Source of the DNA: Lentzea pudingi | GTDB lineage: Bacteria > Actinomycetota > Actinomycetes > Mycobacteriales > Pseudonocardiaceae | DNA: 64,000 bases | Assembly (NCBI RefSeq): GCF_014646255.1 | Contig: NZ_BMNC01000003.1 | Coordinates: forward strand, 806,001-870,000 | Reading direction: 5' to 3' | Part shown: piece after piece, positions 9,738-17,927 of the stretch | How the letters are laid out: each line of letters starts with the position of its first letter | How positions within the stretch are numbered: position 1 is the stretch's first letter | The notes under the pieces: generated by a model | What the model saw: only the letters and a program-made list of their open reading frames with translations | Told to the model about the DNA's origin: nothing | The model's database searches: none | Position numbers and translations under genes: made by a program

Positions 9738-12705
9738 GGTCAAGCCTCCCGGCGAACGCGCCGCGGTATCGGCGCCAGGTGTCCAGCGGGTGCTCGACCG
9801 GCGCCGCCTCTGCCAACAGGGCCATCGGCCGCGACGCCGGGTCGCTGCCGCCGACGAACTCCCAGTCGCCGCTGTCCAGTTCCAGCGACGCCGAGTAGAA
9901 CGTCAGGTCGATGTCCACGACGAGCGTCGCCCGCCCCACCATGCTGTTGCGCGCCCCGTCGTAGGTCAGCTCCAGCCGCAGCTCCACCGACACCGAGATC
10001 AGGCCGAGCAGCTCGACCGCACCGCCCAGCCGCAGGAAACCCGTCAGGTGGGGCTCGCCCGCGGCGTCCATCAGATAGCGGATCCCGCCCATGGCGTGTA
10101 CCTCGGCGGAGGCGATGCCGAAGTTCACCGCGATCGACGCCCCGAACTCCAGCGCCGCCTCCAGTCGGCGCAGGCCGCCGCTGTCGACCTCCAGCTCCAG
10201 GTACCCGCCGCCGCCGAACATCAGCACGCTCAGGTTGAAGGGCGCGGCGCGGCTGGCGAACGCCAGCGTCGTGCTGACCGGCCGGCCGTCGAAGGGCACC
10301 TCCACCGCGGCGGCGAACACGATGTTGCGCAACGCGAACGCACCGCACGACACCGACGGCACCGGCAGGCTGTACCTGGCCTGAATCCCCTGTGGCGTCA
10401 CGGAGATCGTCGGCGCGGCGGTGCCGAGCCCGACCTTGCGTTCCAGCTCCTGCAGGAAGCCCAGGAGGCCCACGAAGCTCGCCGTGACCGGGCCGATCGA
10501 AAGGGACGGCACCTGCCGCGCGTGGTGGGTGAACGTCAACGACGAGAACCGCAGGCGCAGCAGCTCCGGCCCGGTCGCCGGCAGCCGCAGCTCGAAGGCG
10601 CTCAGTGAGCACGTGGTGCTCGCCTCGGGCACACCGGTGACCACGTCCAGCCGCATCGTCGTGCCCTCGCTGACGAACGGCGGCGAGTCGTGGAGTTCCA
10701 CGTTCTCCCACAGCATCCGCACCTCGGGTGGCCTGCCGTCCACAAAGGACTGTGTGATCGCGGGCGGCGCCGTGAGCCCGCCGGTGCCGAGCAGCGTCGT
10801 GATCGGCAGACCGAGCAGCGTCGCGCCGGCGCCCATGATCTTCTCGGGATCGAACCCGCCGCCTGGCAGCGCCGCGGCGCTCTGCACCAAGCCGTGCGCG
10901 CGGGAGATCGCGTCCGGGGCCAGCTGTGGCGCGATGAGCCCGCCAGAGCCCATGCTCCGACCCACGAAGTCGATTGCGGCGTCGCCGCCCAGCCGCAGCG
11001 CCACGTCTTCGGCGGCGCCGTGGTCGAGGAACCCCTCCGCGTAGGTGACCAGGGTCCCGCCCTCGCTACCCTGCAACGCCCGCACCGCCGGCAGGGCGAC
11101 GTCGACCGCCCATCGTTCTGCCTGGCTGCCGGCCACCGGGCCCAGCGTCGGCGCGAACACGTTCGCGTGCCCGTTGCCCACGATGTTGAGGCGGTGCACC
11201 TCGTGCACGTCGGTGGCGCTGCCCGCGCCGACCAGGTCGATTCGCGCGCCGGACGTCGCCACCACGCCGGCCCCGCCGCGCTGCCACTCCTGGTCCAGGA
11301 TCCGCAACGCCTCCGGATCGGTCGTCGTGTGAAACTCACCTAGCGCGGCGTCGCCCGCACGGGACTCGTCGAACACGAGCAGAAGCGGCATCGACACGTG
11401 CACGTCGCCCTGCGTGCCCGCGAGCCGGACGGAGAACCGGTACTCGGCGCCACCCTTCGTGAGTCGCGCGTACAGCGGCACCTCCTCCACCGCGCCGCCC
11501 AGCAGGGACTCGAGGTAGCCGATCTCGTCCCGGATGGCGCGCCACCGCTCGACCTCCGGCGGGGGATGCTCGCCGTGCGGGGTCTCGAAGACCTCCTCGG
11601 GGCTCGCCGGCGCGAAGTCGCGCATCGTGTGCCCCGGCCCGTAGAGCACGTCGAGCGCGGCCTGCTCCGCCTCGGCGAGATAGGTCCGCTGCTGGTCGAT
11701 CAGCAGCTGGAGGAGCCCGGCGTCGGGTGCCGGTCGTCGCATGGTCACCGGGACGAGGGGGTCGAGGCCCGTGACGGCGTTCTCGACGATTTCCACCGCG
11801 CCGAACGGGAACGCGTGCGCGAGCCGCGCATCCTCCGGCCTGGCACGCACGCGTTCGGTGAGCACGACCGTGCGGGTCTGCTTCAGACCGAGGATCGATG
11901 GCCGCCACGGCAGGTAGACCCGCTCGGTCAGCTGGACGTACTCGACCCGGTGCCCGAAGGGCCACAGCACGCACTTCCACGCGTTGCGCACCCGGACGTC
12001 GCGCCCGAGCCGCGCGTGGTGCTCCCACGCGAAGGCACCCCAGTCCGCCCGGACCGACAGGGTGCCGCCGAGGCTGCTGAGCTCCAGCCGCTCGCACGCC
12101 GCGGGTGCGGTCGAGGAGTACCGGTGGATCGTGCTCCGCGTGAACTGGTCCAGCGAGGGCCGGAAGTTCGCCTCCGGCGTCGCCGCCAGCTGCTCGTCGA
12201 GCGACCGCAGGACGAGGCCGTTCGCGCTGCCCACCACGGTCCGCCACACGGCCACGTCGAAGCTTCCGGCCGTGTGCTCGTGCGTGCAGACGACCTCGGC
12301 GCCCGACCCCGCCTCCGGCGAGAGCACCAACCGCCACGGCAGCTCGATCGCGGTCGCCGCGGAGAACACCGGCGTTCCCCGCACCGCCGCGAGGATGCCT
12401 TCCACCGTCAAGGTGATCACGGCGCCCTCGTGGAACAGGAACGTCACCCGGCTGGGGCCCGCCGCCCGCGAGCGAAGGTGCTCGGTGAAGGCGTACCACG
12501 GCGGCGGACCGTCATCGTTGACCTGCTCGGCGATGTGCTGCGGCGGGAATGTCAGCGTCAGCATCGCCTCGACGCCCGCCCGCAGCGCCGGGCCCGCCAC
12601 CACGTCGAACCCGTGCCACGACACACCGAGCACGACGTGGTCGGCGGCACGCACCAGCAAGAAGTCCGGGGTCACCAGCCCAGAGTGGGCCGCGCCGGCC
12701 GTCAC
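9730..12705 (-). CDS. Very large protein of unknown function with Gly-rich beta C-terminus (locus protein C)
   Basis: 991 aa from GTG 12703-12705; an ATG a few bases upstream runs straight into a stop and is excluded. The N-terminal half is rich in beta-like strands. The centre is more helical, with a Gly-rich hydrophobic stretch (about 600-650, including MGAGATLLGLPITTLLGTGG). The C-terminal third alternates glycine and hydrophobic residues (LMFGGGGYLELEVDSGG and following), as in beta-barrel or beta-solenoid folds. No signal peptide is seen. It is coupled by an 8-bp overlap to protein B. Which family it belongs to is not evident to me; similarity to DUF6603-type repeats is only an impression. 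Confidence 0.75.
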   Translation of the reverse strand: MTAGAAHSGLVTPDFLLVRAADHVVLGVSWHGFDVVAGPALRAGVEAMLTLTFPPQHIAEQVNDDGPPPWYAFTEHLRSRAAGPSRVTFLFHEGAVITLTVEGILAAVRGTPVFSAATAIELPWRLVLSPEAGSGAEVVCTHEHTAGSFDVAVWRTVVGSANGLVLRSLDEQLAATPEANFRPSLDQFTRSTIHRYSSTAPAACERLELSSLGGTLSVRADWGAFAWEHHARLGRDVRVRNAWKCVLWPFGHRVEYVQLTERVYLPWRPSILGLKQTRTVVLTERVRARPEDARLAHAFPFGAVEIVENAVTGLDPLVPVTMRRPAPDAGLLQLLIDQQRTYLAEAEQAALDVLYGPGHTMRDFAPASPEEVFETPHGEHPPPEVERWRAIRDEIGYLESLLGGAVEEVPLYARLTKGGAEYRFSVRLAGTQGDVHVSMPLLLVFDESRAGDAALGEFHTTTDPEALRILDQEWQRGGAGVVATSGARIDLVGAGSATDVHEVHRLNIVGNGHANVFAPTLGPVAGSQAERWAVDVALPAVRALQGSEGGTLVTYAEGFLDHGAAEDVALRLGGDAAIDFVGRSMGSGGLIAPQLAPDAISRAHGLVQSAAALPGGGFDPEKIMGAGATLLGLPITTLLGTGGLTAPPAITQSFVDGRPPEVRMLWENVELHDSPPFVSEGTTMRLDVVTGVPEASTTCSLSAFELRLPATGPELLRLRFSSLTFTHHARQVPSLSIGPVTASFVGLLGFLQELERKVGLGTAAPTISVTPQGIQARYSLPVPSVSCGAFALRNIVFAAAVEVPFDGRPVSTTLAFASRAAPFNLSVLMFGGGGYLELEVDSGGLRRLEAALEFGASIAVNFGIASAEVHAMGGIRYLMDAAGEPHLTGFLRLGGAVELLGLISVSVELRLELTYDGARNSMVGRATLVVDIDLTFYSASLELDSGDWEFVGGSDPASRPMALLAEAAPVEHPLDTWRRYRGAFAGRLDHE

Positions 12706-13261
12706 GGCATCAGTGCCAGCCCTGATTCGGGGTGCGTGGCGACGTCAGGTGTGCGTCCGTTGTGACCCGTACGATCCTCGCCGCGAGCGCGAGGGGTGTG
12801 TTACGCATTCGGTGACCGCAACGGTGTTCACGAAGATTCCGCCCGCGCCTACGACCGTGATCGGAGATCGTCAGCGACAACCCGCGGCCGGCGGCGCGGT
12901 GATCCCGGTAGCCAGCGTTCTGTCCGTTCACGGTGGCCGTCTTCGATCGATTCTTCGCAGGCGCCCCCTCCTCGTAGGTCACCTGAACCTCGATGAACGG
13001 CAACGGGCGTTTCCCACCCGTGCTACGTGCCGAACCAGATTCCGTGAGTCTCGTACCGTTCGGCGATGATGCTGCCTCGTGTCACAGAACGGCGTGGGTC
13101 TTCCATGCGCTCAACGTGACTCTCCACTTTCTGCACCACGGGTCGCGTAGAGCTTCGCTGCTTTTCCCGCCATGTACCGGATCACCTCTTCATCATGACG
13201 ACGGATCCGCCAGGCGGTCGAACACCAGACCGCTGGACGACTCACCTCGGCCGGTCCGTTT
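12706..13261. other. Stretch without a confident gene
   Basis: Upstream region of protein C. A minus-strand frame from TTG near 13003 begins LPFIEVQVTYEEGAPAK and looks protein-like for about 35 residues. It then loses character and has no clear start signal, so it may be a gene remnant. No terminator, repeat or RNA could be identified. The neighbouring zone to the right is decayed, which fits a graveyard interpretation. Confidence 0.35.
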
Positions 13262-13696
13262 GTGCTTACCGAGACGGCATCTCCGAACCGTCCTACTGGA
13301 CGCGGCTGGTCGGGAGGCTCTCCCTCCGTCCTGCGCCAGGTGCTCCTCGACATCAGGACCTGGAAGTACCACGGCCTTCACGTGTCGGTGGACGTCGTCG
13401 TCACAGCGGAAGACCTATGCCTGCACGACTGGCGGGCCGAACTGGGGAATCCGTCTACGGCGCGGTACGTGAGGATCCTGTTCGACGGTGATCCCGGTTT
13501 CGCCGACTACGTGTCGCTGAGGCGGCTGGTGGTGGCAGGTGTCGTGTCAGCCGACGACCAGGTGCTGGAGCGGGCGATGCGGCTGGACCTGTACACGTTC
13601 GACTTGCCCGTGCTCGACGTCCAGCCCGTCGACGCTGGGGGCGTCCTCGCGTGGGCGGAGGACGCCCGATCCTCGTGGAGGTCACAGCGTGGCTAG
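13262..13696 (+). CDS. Possible hypothetical protein or gene remnant
   Basis: Open frame of up to 144 aa. The first 30 or so residues are low-complexity and unlike a protein start. The rest (from about VLLDIRTWKYHGLHVSVDVVV onward) has normal codon use and alternating hydrophobicity, ending in WAEDARSSWRSQRG. No family was recognised. It converges on, and overlaps by 15 bp, the SGNH hydrolase remnant. It may be the 3' part of a larger gene lost in the rearrangements of this zone. Confidence 0.35.
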   Translation: MLTETASPNRPTGRGWSGGSPSVLRQVLLDIRTWKYHGLHVSVDVVVTAEDLCLHDWRAELGNPSTARYVRILFDGDPGFADYVSLRRLVVAGVVSADDQVLERAMRLDLYTFDLPVLDVQPVDAGGVLAWAEDARSSWRSQRG

Positions 13697-13968
13697 CTGC
13701 ACGGCCTTCGCCATCGCCTCGAAGCCTTTGTCGCCGGGGTGCAGGTGGTCGCCCTCGTCGTAGTCCGGCCTGATCCGCTGCGGGTCCGCCGATTCGCGGA
13801 TGACTTGGGCGAAATCGACCACGGCGTCGAAGTCGCGGCTCGTGCGGATGAACGAGTTTATGGCCTGCCGCACGGCCTCCAGCCCCCTGGTGTAGCTGTT
13901 CCAGCCCTTGAACGGCGTGATCGTCGCGCCGACCACGCCGCTTGTACGGCGTCAGCGCTGGGGGCGCG
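13682..13968 (-). pseudogene. SGNH/GDSL hydrolase, 3' remnant cut by IS
   Basis: The minus frame ending at 13682 encodes about 85 residues resembling the C-terminus of SGNH-type esterases: VVGATITPFKGW, then DEGDHLHPGDKGFEAMAKAV. The latter contains the D-x-x-H-P block that supplies the catalytic Asp and His in the family. The N-terminal part with the GDS nucleophile would lie to the right, but the frame stops being protein-like exactly where the IS terminal repeat begins (13969). No N-terminal half is found beyond the IS. The gene is therefore truncated and the lost part was probably deleted with or after insertion. Confidence 0.7.
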
Positions 13969-15148
13969 TGTGCCGCCCGGAAAGTCATCGCAGCTCTGAA
14001 CAGTGATGTTCTTCTAGCTGCGAGCATGTTCGGGTGATCGTTTCGCTGTTGTACAAGATGGTCTGCAAGTTGCTGTCTGTTCCGGTGGTTCTGCTTCGCA
14101 GTGAGGCAGCCAAGGATGCGGAGCTTCTGGTCCTGCGGCACGACAACGTCGTGCTTCGTCGGCAGTTGACCGGGCGGCTCCGTTACGGGCCCGCGGACCG
14201 GTGCTGGTTCGCCGCGCTGTCGAGACTGGTGGACCGCTCGCGCTGGAAGGTGGTTTTTCCGGTTACTCCTGGGACGTTGCTCGGCTGGCATCGCAGGTTC
14301 CTGTCCTGGAAGTGGGACTACACCGCGCGTCGGCGGACCGGGCGTCCCTCCACTCAGACTGCGATCAGGGCGCTCGTGCTCCGGCTTGCCAGAGAGAATC
14401 CGCGGTGGGGACATCGGCGGATCCATGGCGAGCCGGTTCGGCTTGGTCATCGCCTGGGCGCCTTGACGGTCTGGGATATCTTGAACCGCGCGGGCATCGA
14501 TCCGGCACCGCGGCGAGGCGGTCCGACCTGGCGCGAGTTTCTGACCGCGCAGGCGGACGGCATCATCGCGGCGGACTTCTTCCACATCGACACCGTGCTC
14601 GGCGCGCGTCTGTACCCGTTGGCGTTTCTCGAACACGGCACCAGGCGCCTTCACATCACCGGCGTCACCGGGCATCCGACGCGGGACTGGGCGGTGCAGC
14701 AGGCGAGGAACCTGGTCGGCGAACTCGGAGCACGCATAGACTCACTGTGCTTCCTGCTGCGTGACCGCGACGGCAAATACGGCAACGCTTTCGACGCCGT
14801 GTTTGAGGCAGAGGAACTGCGTGTGATTGCGACTGCGCCGAACTCCGCGGATGAACGCGCAGTGCGAACGGATCATCGGCAGCATCCGCCGCGAGGTTCT
14901 CGACCACGTCCTCATCCTGGGAGAAGCTCACGTGCGTGAAGTCCTCGCGGCTTACCAAGCGCATTGCAACGAGCGCCGGCCTCACCAGGCACGGGACCAG
15001 CGACCACCAGGCATCCAACAGCACCTCGCAGCGGCGCGTGACCTCGACATCCTTCGCCGTCGACCACTACGCACCCGGATTCTCGGTGGGGTGATCAACG
15101 AGCACAGGTACGCCGCGTGAGCTGCAGCGATGACTTTCGAGCGGCACA
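13969..15148 (+). mobile_element. Insertion sequence with frameshifted DDE transposase
   Basis: About 1.18 kb bounded by imperfect inverted repeats. Left, 13969-13996, reads TGTGCCGCCCGG then AAAGTCATCGC and AGCTC. Right, 15119-15148 (complement), reads TGTGCCGCTCG then AAAGTCATCGC, TGC and AGCTC. The arms match with two small indels. No target-site duplication is visible next to the ends. The single transposase gene inside is frameshifted, so the element is probably immobile unless helped in trans; the intact relative at 16017-17212 is too different at its ends for this to be assured. Confidence 0.7.
14034..15120 (+). pseudogene. Integrase-core (rve) transposase, frameshifted
   Basis: The first frame (14034 to about 14845) gives an N-terminal helical region (LVLRHDNVVLRRQL), the block RENPRWGHRRIHGE, and rve-core motifs with the first two acidic residues (AADFFHIDTV and LLRDRDGKYG). 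The third acidic residue and the C-terminus (MNAQCERIIGSIRREVLDHV to LGGVINEHRYAA) continue in another frame from about 14827 to 15120. A one-base change near 14841-14851 explains the switch. The same order of motifs is intact in the transposase at 16086. It belongs to the IS3/IS481-like DDE group (family-level call). Confidence 0.82.
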
Positions 15149-15435
15149 GCCGAGACGAGGAAGCTGAAGACAGAACACTGGAAGCAAGAGAGCTGTTAAC
15201 CCGGCTTCAGGTATGACCCGCTAAACCTCCGCGGCTCAGCTTCCACAACGTCTCCGGGCGGTGATGTGGAGGTGCAGCAACAGTGCCAAGTCCGCTCATG
15301 CCGCTGATCGCGTTGCTCGAGCGAGCTCGTGCCGATAGCGCAGATGCCTTGTCGTGCACCGAGAGAAGCCGGGCCTTCAGGGTTTGGGGTTGTTCTCTGT
15401 CGTCTGTGCGGCAGAGGTGACGGCATACTGGTTCG

Positions 15436-16062
15436 ATGCCTCACGATGCCGAAGTGCCGCAGGAGCGGGTGGCCAACACGGTGGACGCCGAGGTGGTCGG
15501 GACGGTGCTGCAGGCGGGCACGATCACCGGCGGGGTGCACATCCATCAGCCGCGCACGGTAGGTCCTGCCGCTGTCTTGCCGTTTCGGGTTGGGGTCGTG
15601 CCGCCGCGTGCAACATCCTTTCAAAAGCGTGCCGCTAGTGATCTGGTGGCGTCAGTGCTGGACGCTGGGGACGCGGCGGTGCCGATCTCCGACAGCGCGG
15701 GGCAGGCCACAGTGCTCACGGGGCTGGGCGGAGTGGGCAAGACTCAACTGGCGGCTGAGTACGCCGAGCGTGTGTGGGCCGCGGGCGAGGTCGAGCTGTT
15801 GGTGTGGGTGACGGCGGGGTCGCGGGAGGCGATCATGTCGACCTACGCCCGCGCGGTCGCGATGTTGACCGGTGTGGAGGATTCCGATCCGGCGCGGTCT
15901 GCGCGGTCGCTCTTGGAGTGGCTGGCCGGAACGGCGGTGTCATGGCTGGTGGTACTTGACGACGTACAGACTCCAGGTGACCTGGTGGGGTTGTGGCCGC
16001 CGCTGACAGAGCAGGGCCTGTGGGGTGCCAGAACTCTGCACTCGCCCGCTGAGCTGCAGTGA
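15436..16062 (+). pseudogene. STAND (NB-ARC-like) ATPase, truncated by IS
   Basis: The N-terminal 190 or so residues are those of an actinobacterial STAND/NB-ARC protein. There is an initial disordered part with the hallmark GTVLQAGTITGGVHIHQP, then the P-loop TVLTGLGGVGKTQLAAEYA and a Walker B-like SWLVVLDDVQ. The frame meets the IS left end at 16017, and its last 14 residues (LWGARTLHSPAELQ) are IS sequence. The rest of the ATPase and the expected TPR repeats are absent to the right of the IS. It is therefore a dead or strongly altered gene. Intact relatives act as signal-transducing switch ATPases and some in phage defence (family knowledge). Confidence 0.8.
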
Positions 16063-17212
16063 TTGGGTTCTGTCGGTCTGACGGCATGATCGTGGGCGTG
16101 GCGCTGCGACTGCTGTACCTCGTCTTTGTTCAGCTCGGTGGCTGGTTGGTTCTGCTCGGCCGGTCGTCGGCGGTGAAGGATGTGGAGTTGCTGGTGCTGC
16201 GACACGAGGTCGCGGTGCTGCGCCGTACCCATGGCCGTCCGCGTCTGGACTGGGCTGATCGCGCGGTGTTCGCTATGTTGGTGCGGCGGTTGCCTGTCTG
16301 GTTGAGGGAGCACCGATTGGTGTCCCCCAGCACAGTGTTGCGGTGGCATCGGCGCTTGGTCGCCAAGAAGTGGACCTACCCGAACCGGACTGGACGACCG
16401 CGGATCGATGAGACCGTCGTGGCGTTGATCGAGCGGATGGCGCGGGAGAACGCCGGCTGGGGTTACCGCCGTATCCACGGTGAACTGCTCAAGCTCGGCC
16501 ACCATGCAGCCGCGTCAACTGTCCGCCGCGTACTGAAGCGACTGCGGGTACCGCCCTCGCCGAGCCGGGATACCGACACGTCGTGGCGGCGGTTCCTGTG
16601 TGCTCAAGCGGCAAGCATGCTGGCGTGCGACTTCTTCCACGTCGACTGCGCCGTCACGTTGAAACGGGTGTACGTGTTCTTCGTGATGGAGGTCGGCACT
16701 CGCTACGTCCACATCCTCGGCACCACCACCAATCCTGACGGGCAGTGGACCACACAGCAAGCCCGCAATCTCCTTCTGAGCCTCGAGGATCGGGCCAGCG
16801 ACTTTCGATTCCTAGTCCGCGACCGGGCAGGTCAGTTCACGGTGTCGTTCGATTCTGTTCTCGCTGACGCGGGGATCGATGTCGTGAAGATCCCGCCACG
16901 GTGTCCGCGGGCGAACTGCTACGCCGAACGTTTCGTCGGCACGATCAGACGAGAGCTCACAGACCGGCTGCTCATCATCAACGAGCATCACCTCAAGTCA
17001 GTGCTGAACCGCTATGTGTCCCACTACAACCACCGACGACCACACCGAGCGCGACACCACACCCCACCACGACCCGATCACCCGATTGCAGGGCCACGCT
17101 GTAGGTCCGTACGTCGTCGGCGAGTACTAGGTGGGCTGATCAACGAGTACGAACCTGCAGTTGCTTGATGCGCAGGTCAGCCCTATCGGAGCATGTTTTG
17201 GCACCCCACAGG
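16017..17212 (+). mobile_element. Insertion sequence with apparently intact transposase
   Basis: About 1.2 kb bounded by terminal inverted repeats. Left, from 16017, reads CCTGTGGGGTGCCA then GAAC and TGC. Right (complement, ending at 17212) reads CCTGTGGGGTGCCA then AAAC and TGC. The outer 14 bp are identical. The transposase gene fills the element. Both flanking genes, the STAND ATPase on plus and the AbrB-like protein on minus, run into the ends and are truncated there. No target duplication is visible, so insertion was probably accompanied by a deletion or recombination. Confidence 0.78.
16086..17168 (+). CDS. Integrase-core (DDE) transposase
   Basis: 360 aa from ATG 16086; a longer start at 16059 is possible. 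The order is an N-terminal helical region (LVLRHEVAVLRRTHGRP), the HTH_21-like block WGYRRIHGELLKLG, then the rve core. The catalytic acidic residues are in ACDFFHVD, LVRDRAGQF and YAERFVGTIRREL (D, D, E). The C-terminus is HYNHRRPHRARHH and LGGLINEY. It is the same subfamily as the frameshifted copy at 14034 but clearly divergent, so the two elements arrived independently. Being intact, this one may still be active. Confidence 0.88.
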   Translation: MIVGVALRLLYLVFVQLGGWLVLLGRSSAVKDVELLVLRHEVAVLRRTHGRPRLDWADRAVFAMLVRRLPVWLREHRLVSPSTVLRWHRRLVAKKWTYPNRTGRPRIDETVVALIERMARENAGWGYRRIHGELLKLGHHAAASTVRRVLKRLRVPPSPSRDTDTSWRRFLCAQAASMLACDFFHVDCAVTLKRVYVFFVMEVGTRYVHILGTTTNPDGQWTTQQARNLLLSLEDRASDFRFLVRDRAGQFTVSFDSVLADAGIDVVKIPPRCPRANCYAERFVGTIRRELTDRLLIINEHHLKSVLNRYVSHYNHRRPHRARHHTPPRPDHPIAGPRCRSVRRRRVLGGLINEYEPAVA

Positions 17213-17616
17213 AACACCGTCACTGACTGGCGGTCGACGTGAGCCGTCAACAGGACCCGGTCTCCGGAACTGACACCTGCCACGCGGCGGGCGTCGGCGG
17301 GGAGCCGGAGATAGCCCTCTTTAGTGGGCTTGAAGACGCCGTGCGGATCAGCGGTCACGACGAGCAAGCCGTCGTGTTCACGAATGTTGAGCCGGGTTCC
17401 CGCATGCCAGCCCAGCGCGGCTGTGACGTGGCGGTCTGCGACTCGGCCGCGGTGGTCGACAGTGGCCATCCGATACAGCACGTTCGTCAGGCGAGGCGGC
17501 CGTGACGCAGGAACGACGATGAGCGGAAGAGGCTGACCAGCGGCACGGGCAGATGCGCCCGCCGCTTTTCCTGGCGCGGTATCCGGGACGATCGGCCGGA
17601 TGTAGGAAATCGTCAT
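17140..17616 (-). CDS. AbrB/MazE/SpoVT-like DNA-binding protein, C-terminus replaced by IS sequence
   Basis: 158 aa from ATG 17614-17616 (MTISYIRPIVPD). After a Pro/Ala-rich N-terminal part come two swapped-hairpin-like segments: ATVDHRGRVADRHVTAALGW with LNIREHDGLLVVT, and GYLRLPADARRVAGVSSGDRVLLTAH. This is how double AbrB-type domains look. From 17212 leftward the coding sequence is IS, so the last 24 or so residues (from about LWGAKTCSDRAD) are not native. The protein may retain DNA binding. It faces the tRNA-Leu, with two palindromes (17652-17679 and 17690-17705) just upstream that could be its operators (inference). Confidence 0.65.
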   Translation of the reverse strand: MTISYIRPIVPDTAPGKAAGASARAAGQPLPLIVVPASRPPRLTNVLYRMATVDHRGRVADRHVTAALGWHAGTRLNIREHDGLLVVTADPHGVFKPTKEGYLRLPADARRVAGVSSGDRVLLTAHVDRQSVTVFLWGAKTCSDRADLRIKQLQVRTR

Positions 17617-17651
17617 CGAACGCCACCTGCACGTGGCGCGGAAACGCAAAA

Positions 17652-17679
17652 CAGGTGCTCAAGTGGACTTGAACACCTG
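17652..17679. promoter_or_regulatory. Inverted repeat upstream of the AbrB-like gene
   Basis: CAGGTGCTCAAGT, two bases, then ACTTGAACACCTG: 13-bp arms with one mismatch. It lies 36 bp upstream of the AbrB-like start. It could be an operator of that DNA-binding protein or a hairpin in its leader. There is no T-tract, so a terminator is unlikely. Confidence 0.5.
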
Positions 17680-17689
17680 CCACGTAGAC

Positions 17690-17705
17690 GTCGCAAATTT
17701 GCGAC
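17690..17705. promoter_or_regulatory. Perfect 16-bp palindrome next to tRNA-Leu
   Basis: GTCGCAAATTTGCGAC, a perfect palindrome with an AT-rich core in very GC-rich surroundings. It lies 8 bp from the 3' end of the tRNA gene and 73 bp upstream of the AbrB-like gene. A protein-binding site or a recombination-related site are both possible. Confidence 0.5.
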
Positions 17706-17713
17706 ATTTTCGT

Positions 17714-17795
17714 GTCCGAGGGGGGACTTGAACCCCCACCCCCTTTCGGGGACTAGCACCTCAAGCTAGCGCGTCTGCCATTCCGCCACCCGGAC
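17714..17795 (-). tRNA. tRNA-Leu (anticodon GAG)
   Basis: 82 bases on the minus strand. The acceptor stem is GTCCGGG with CTCGGAC. The anticodon stem CTAGC/GCTAG encloses the loop TTGAGGT, giving GAG at positions 34-36. There is a long class II variable arm (CCCC GAAA GGGG type), and the T arm is GGGGG/CCCCC around TTCAAGT. CCA is not encoded. tRNA-Leu genes are common integration targets, and the neighbouring IS and truncated genes fit a recombination hot spot, but no repeated att copy of the tRNA end was found in the window. Confidence 0.95.
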
Positions 17796-17927
17796 GTATT
17801 TAGTTCTGCCTCGGCTCGCGCCGTGGTGTGTGCCTAGATTACATGATCGTCGGTGTGGGCCAAAATCGGGGGGTTGGGCTGCTGTTTGTGCTGGTTGTGG
17901 CCTTGTGGTGGGGCTAGGGTTCCTGGC

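Noticed and set aside
12710..13003. 97-aa minus frame starting LPFIEVQVTYEEG
   Set aside because: Only its first 35 or so residues look protein-like and there is no ribosome site; kept as a possible remnant, not as a gene.
13969..17212. A composite transposon formed by the two IS copies
   Set aside because: Their terminal repeats and transposases are clearly different and both flank gene breaks separately, so they cannot act as a matched pair.
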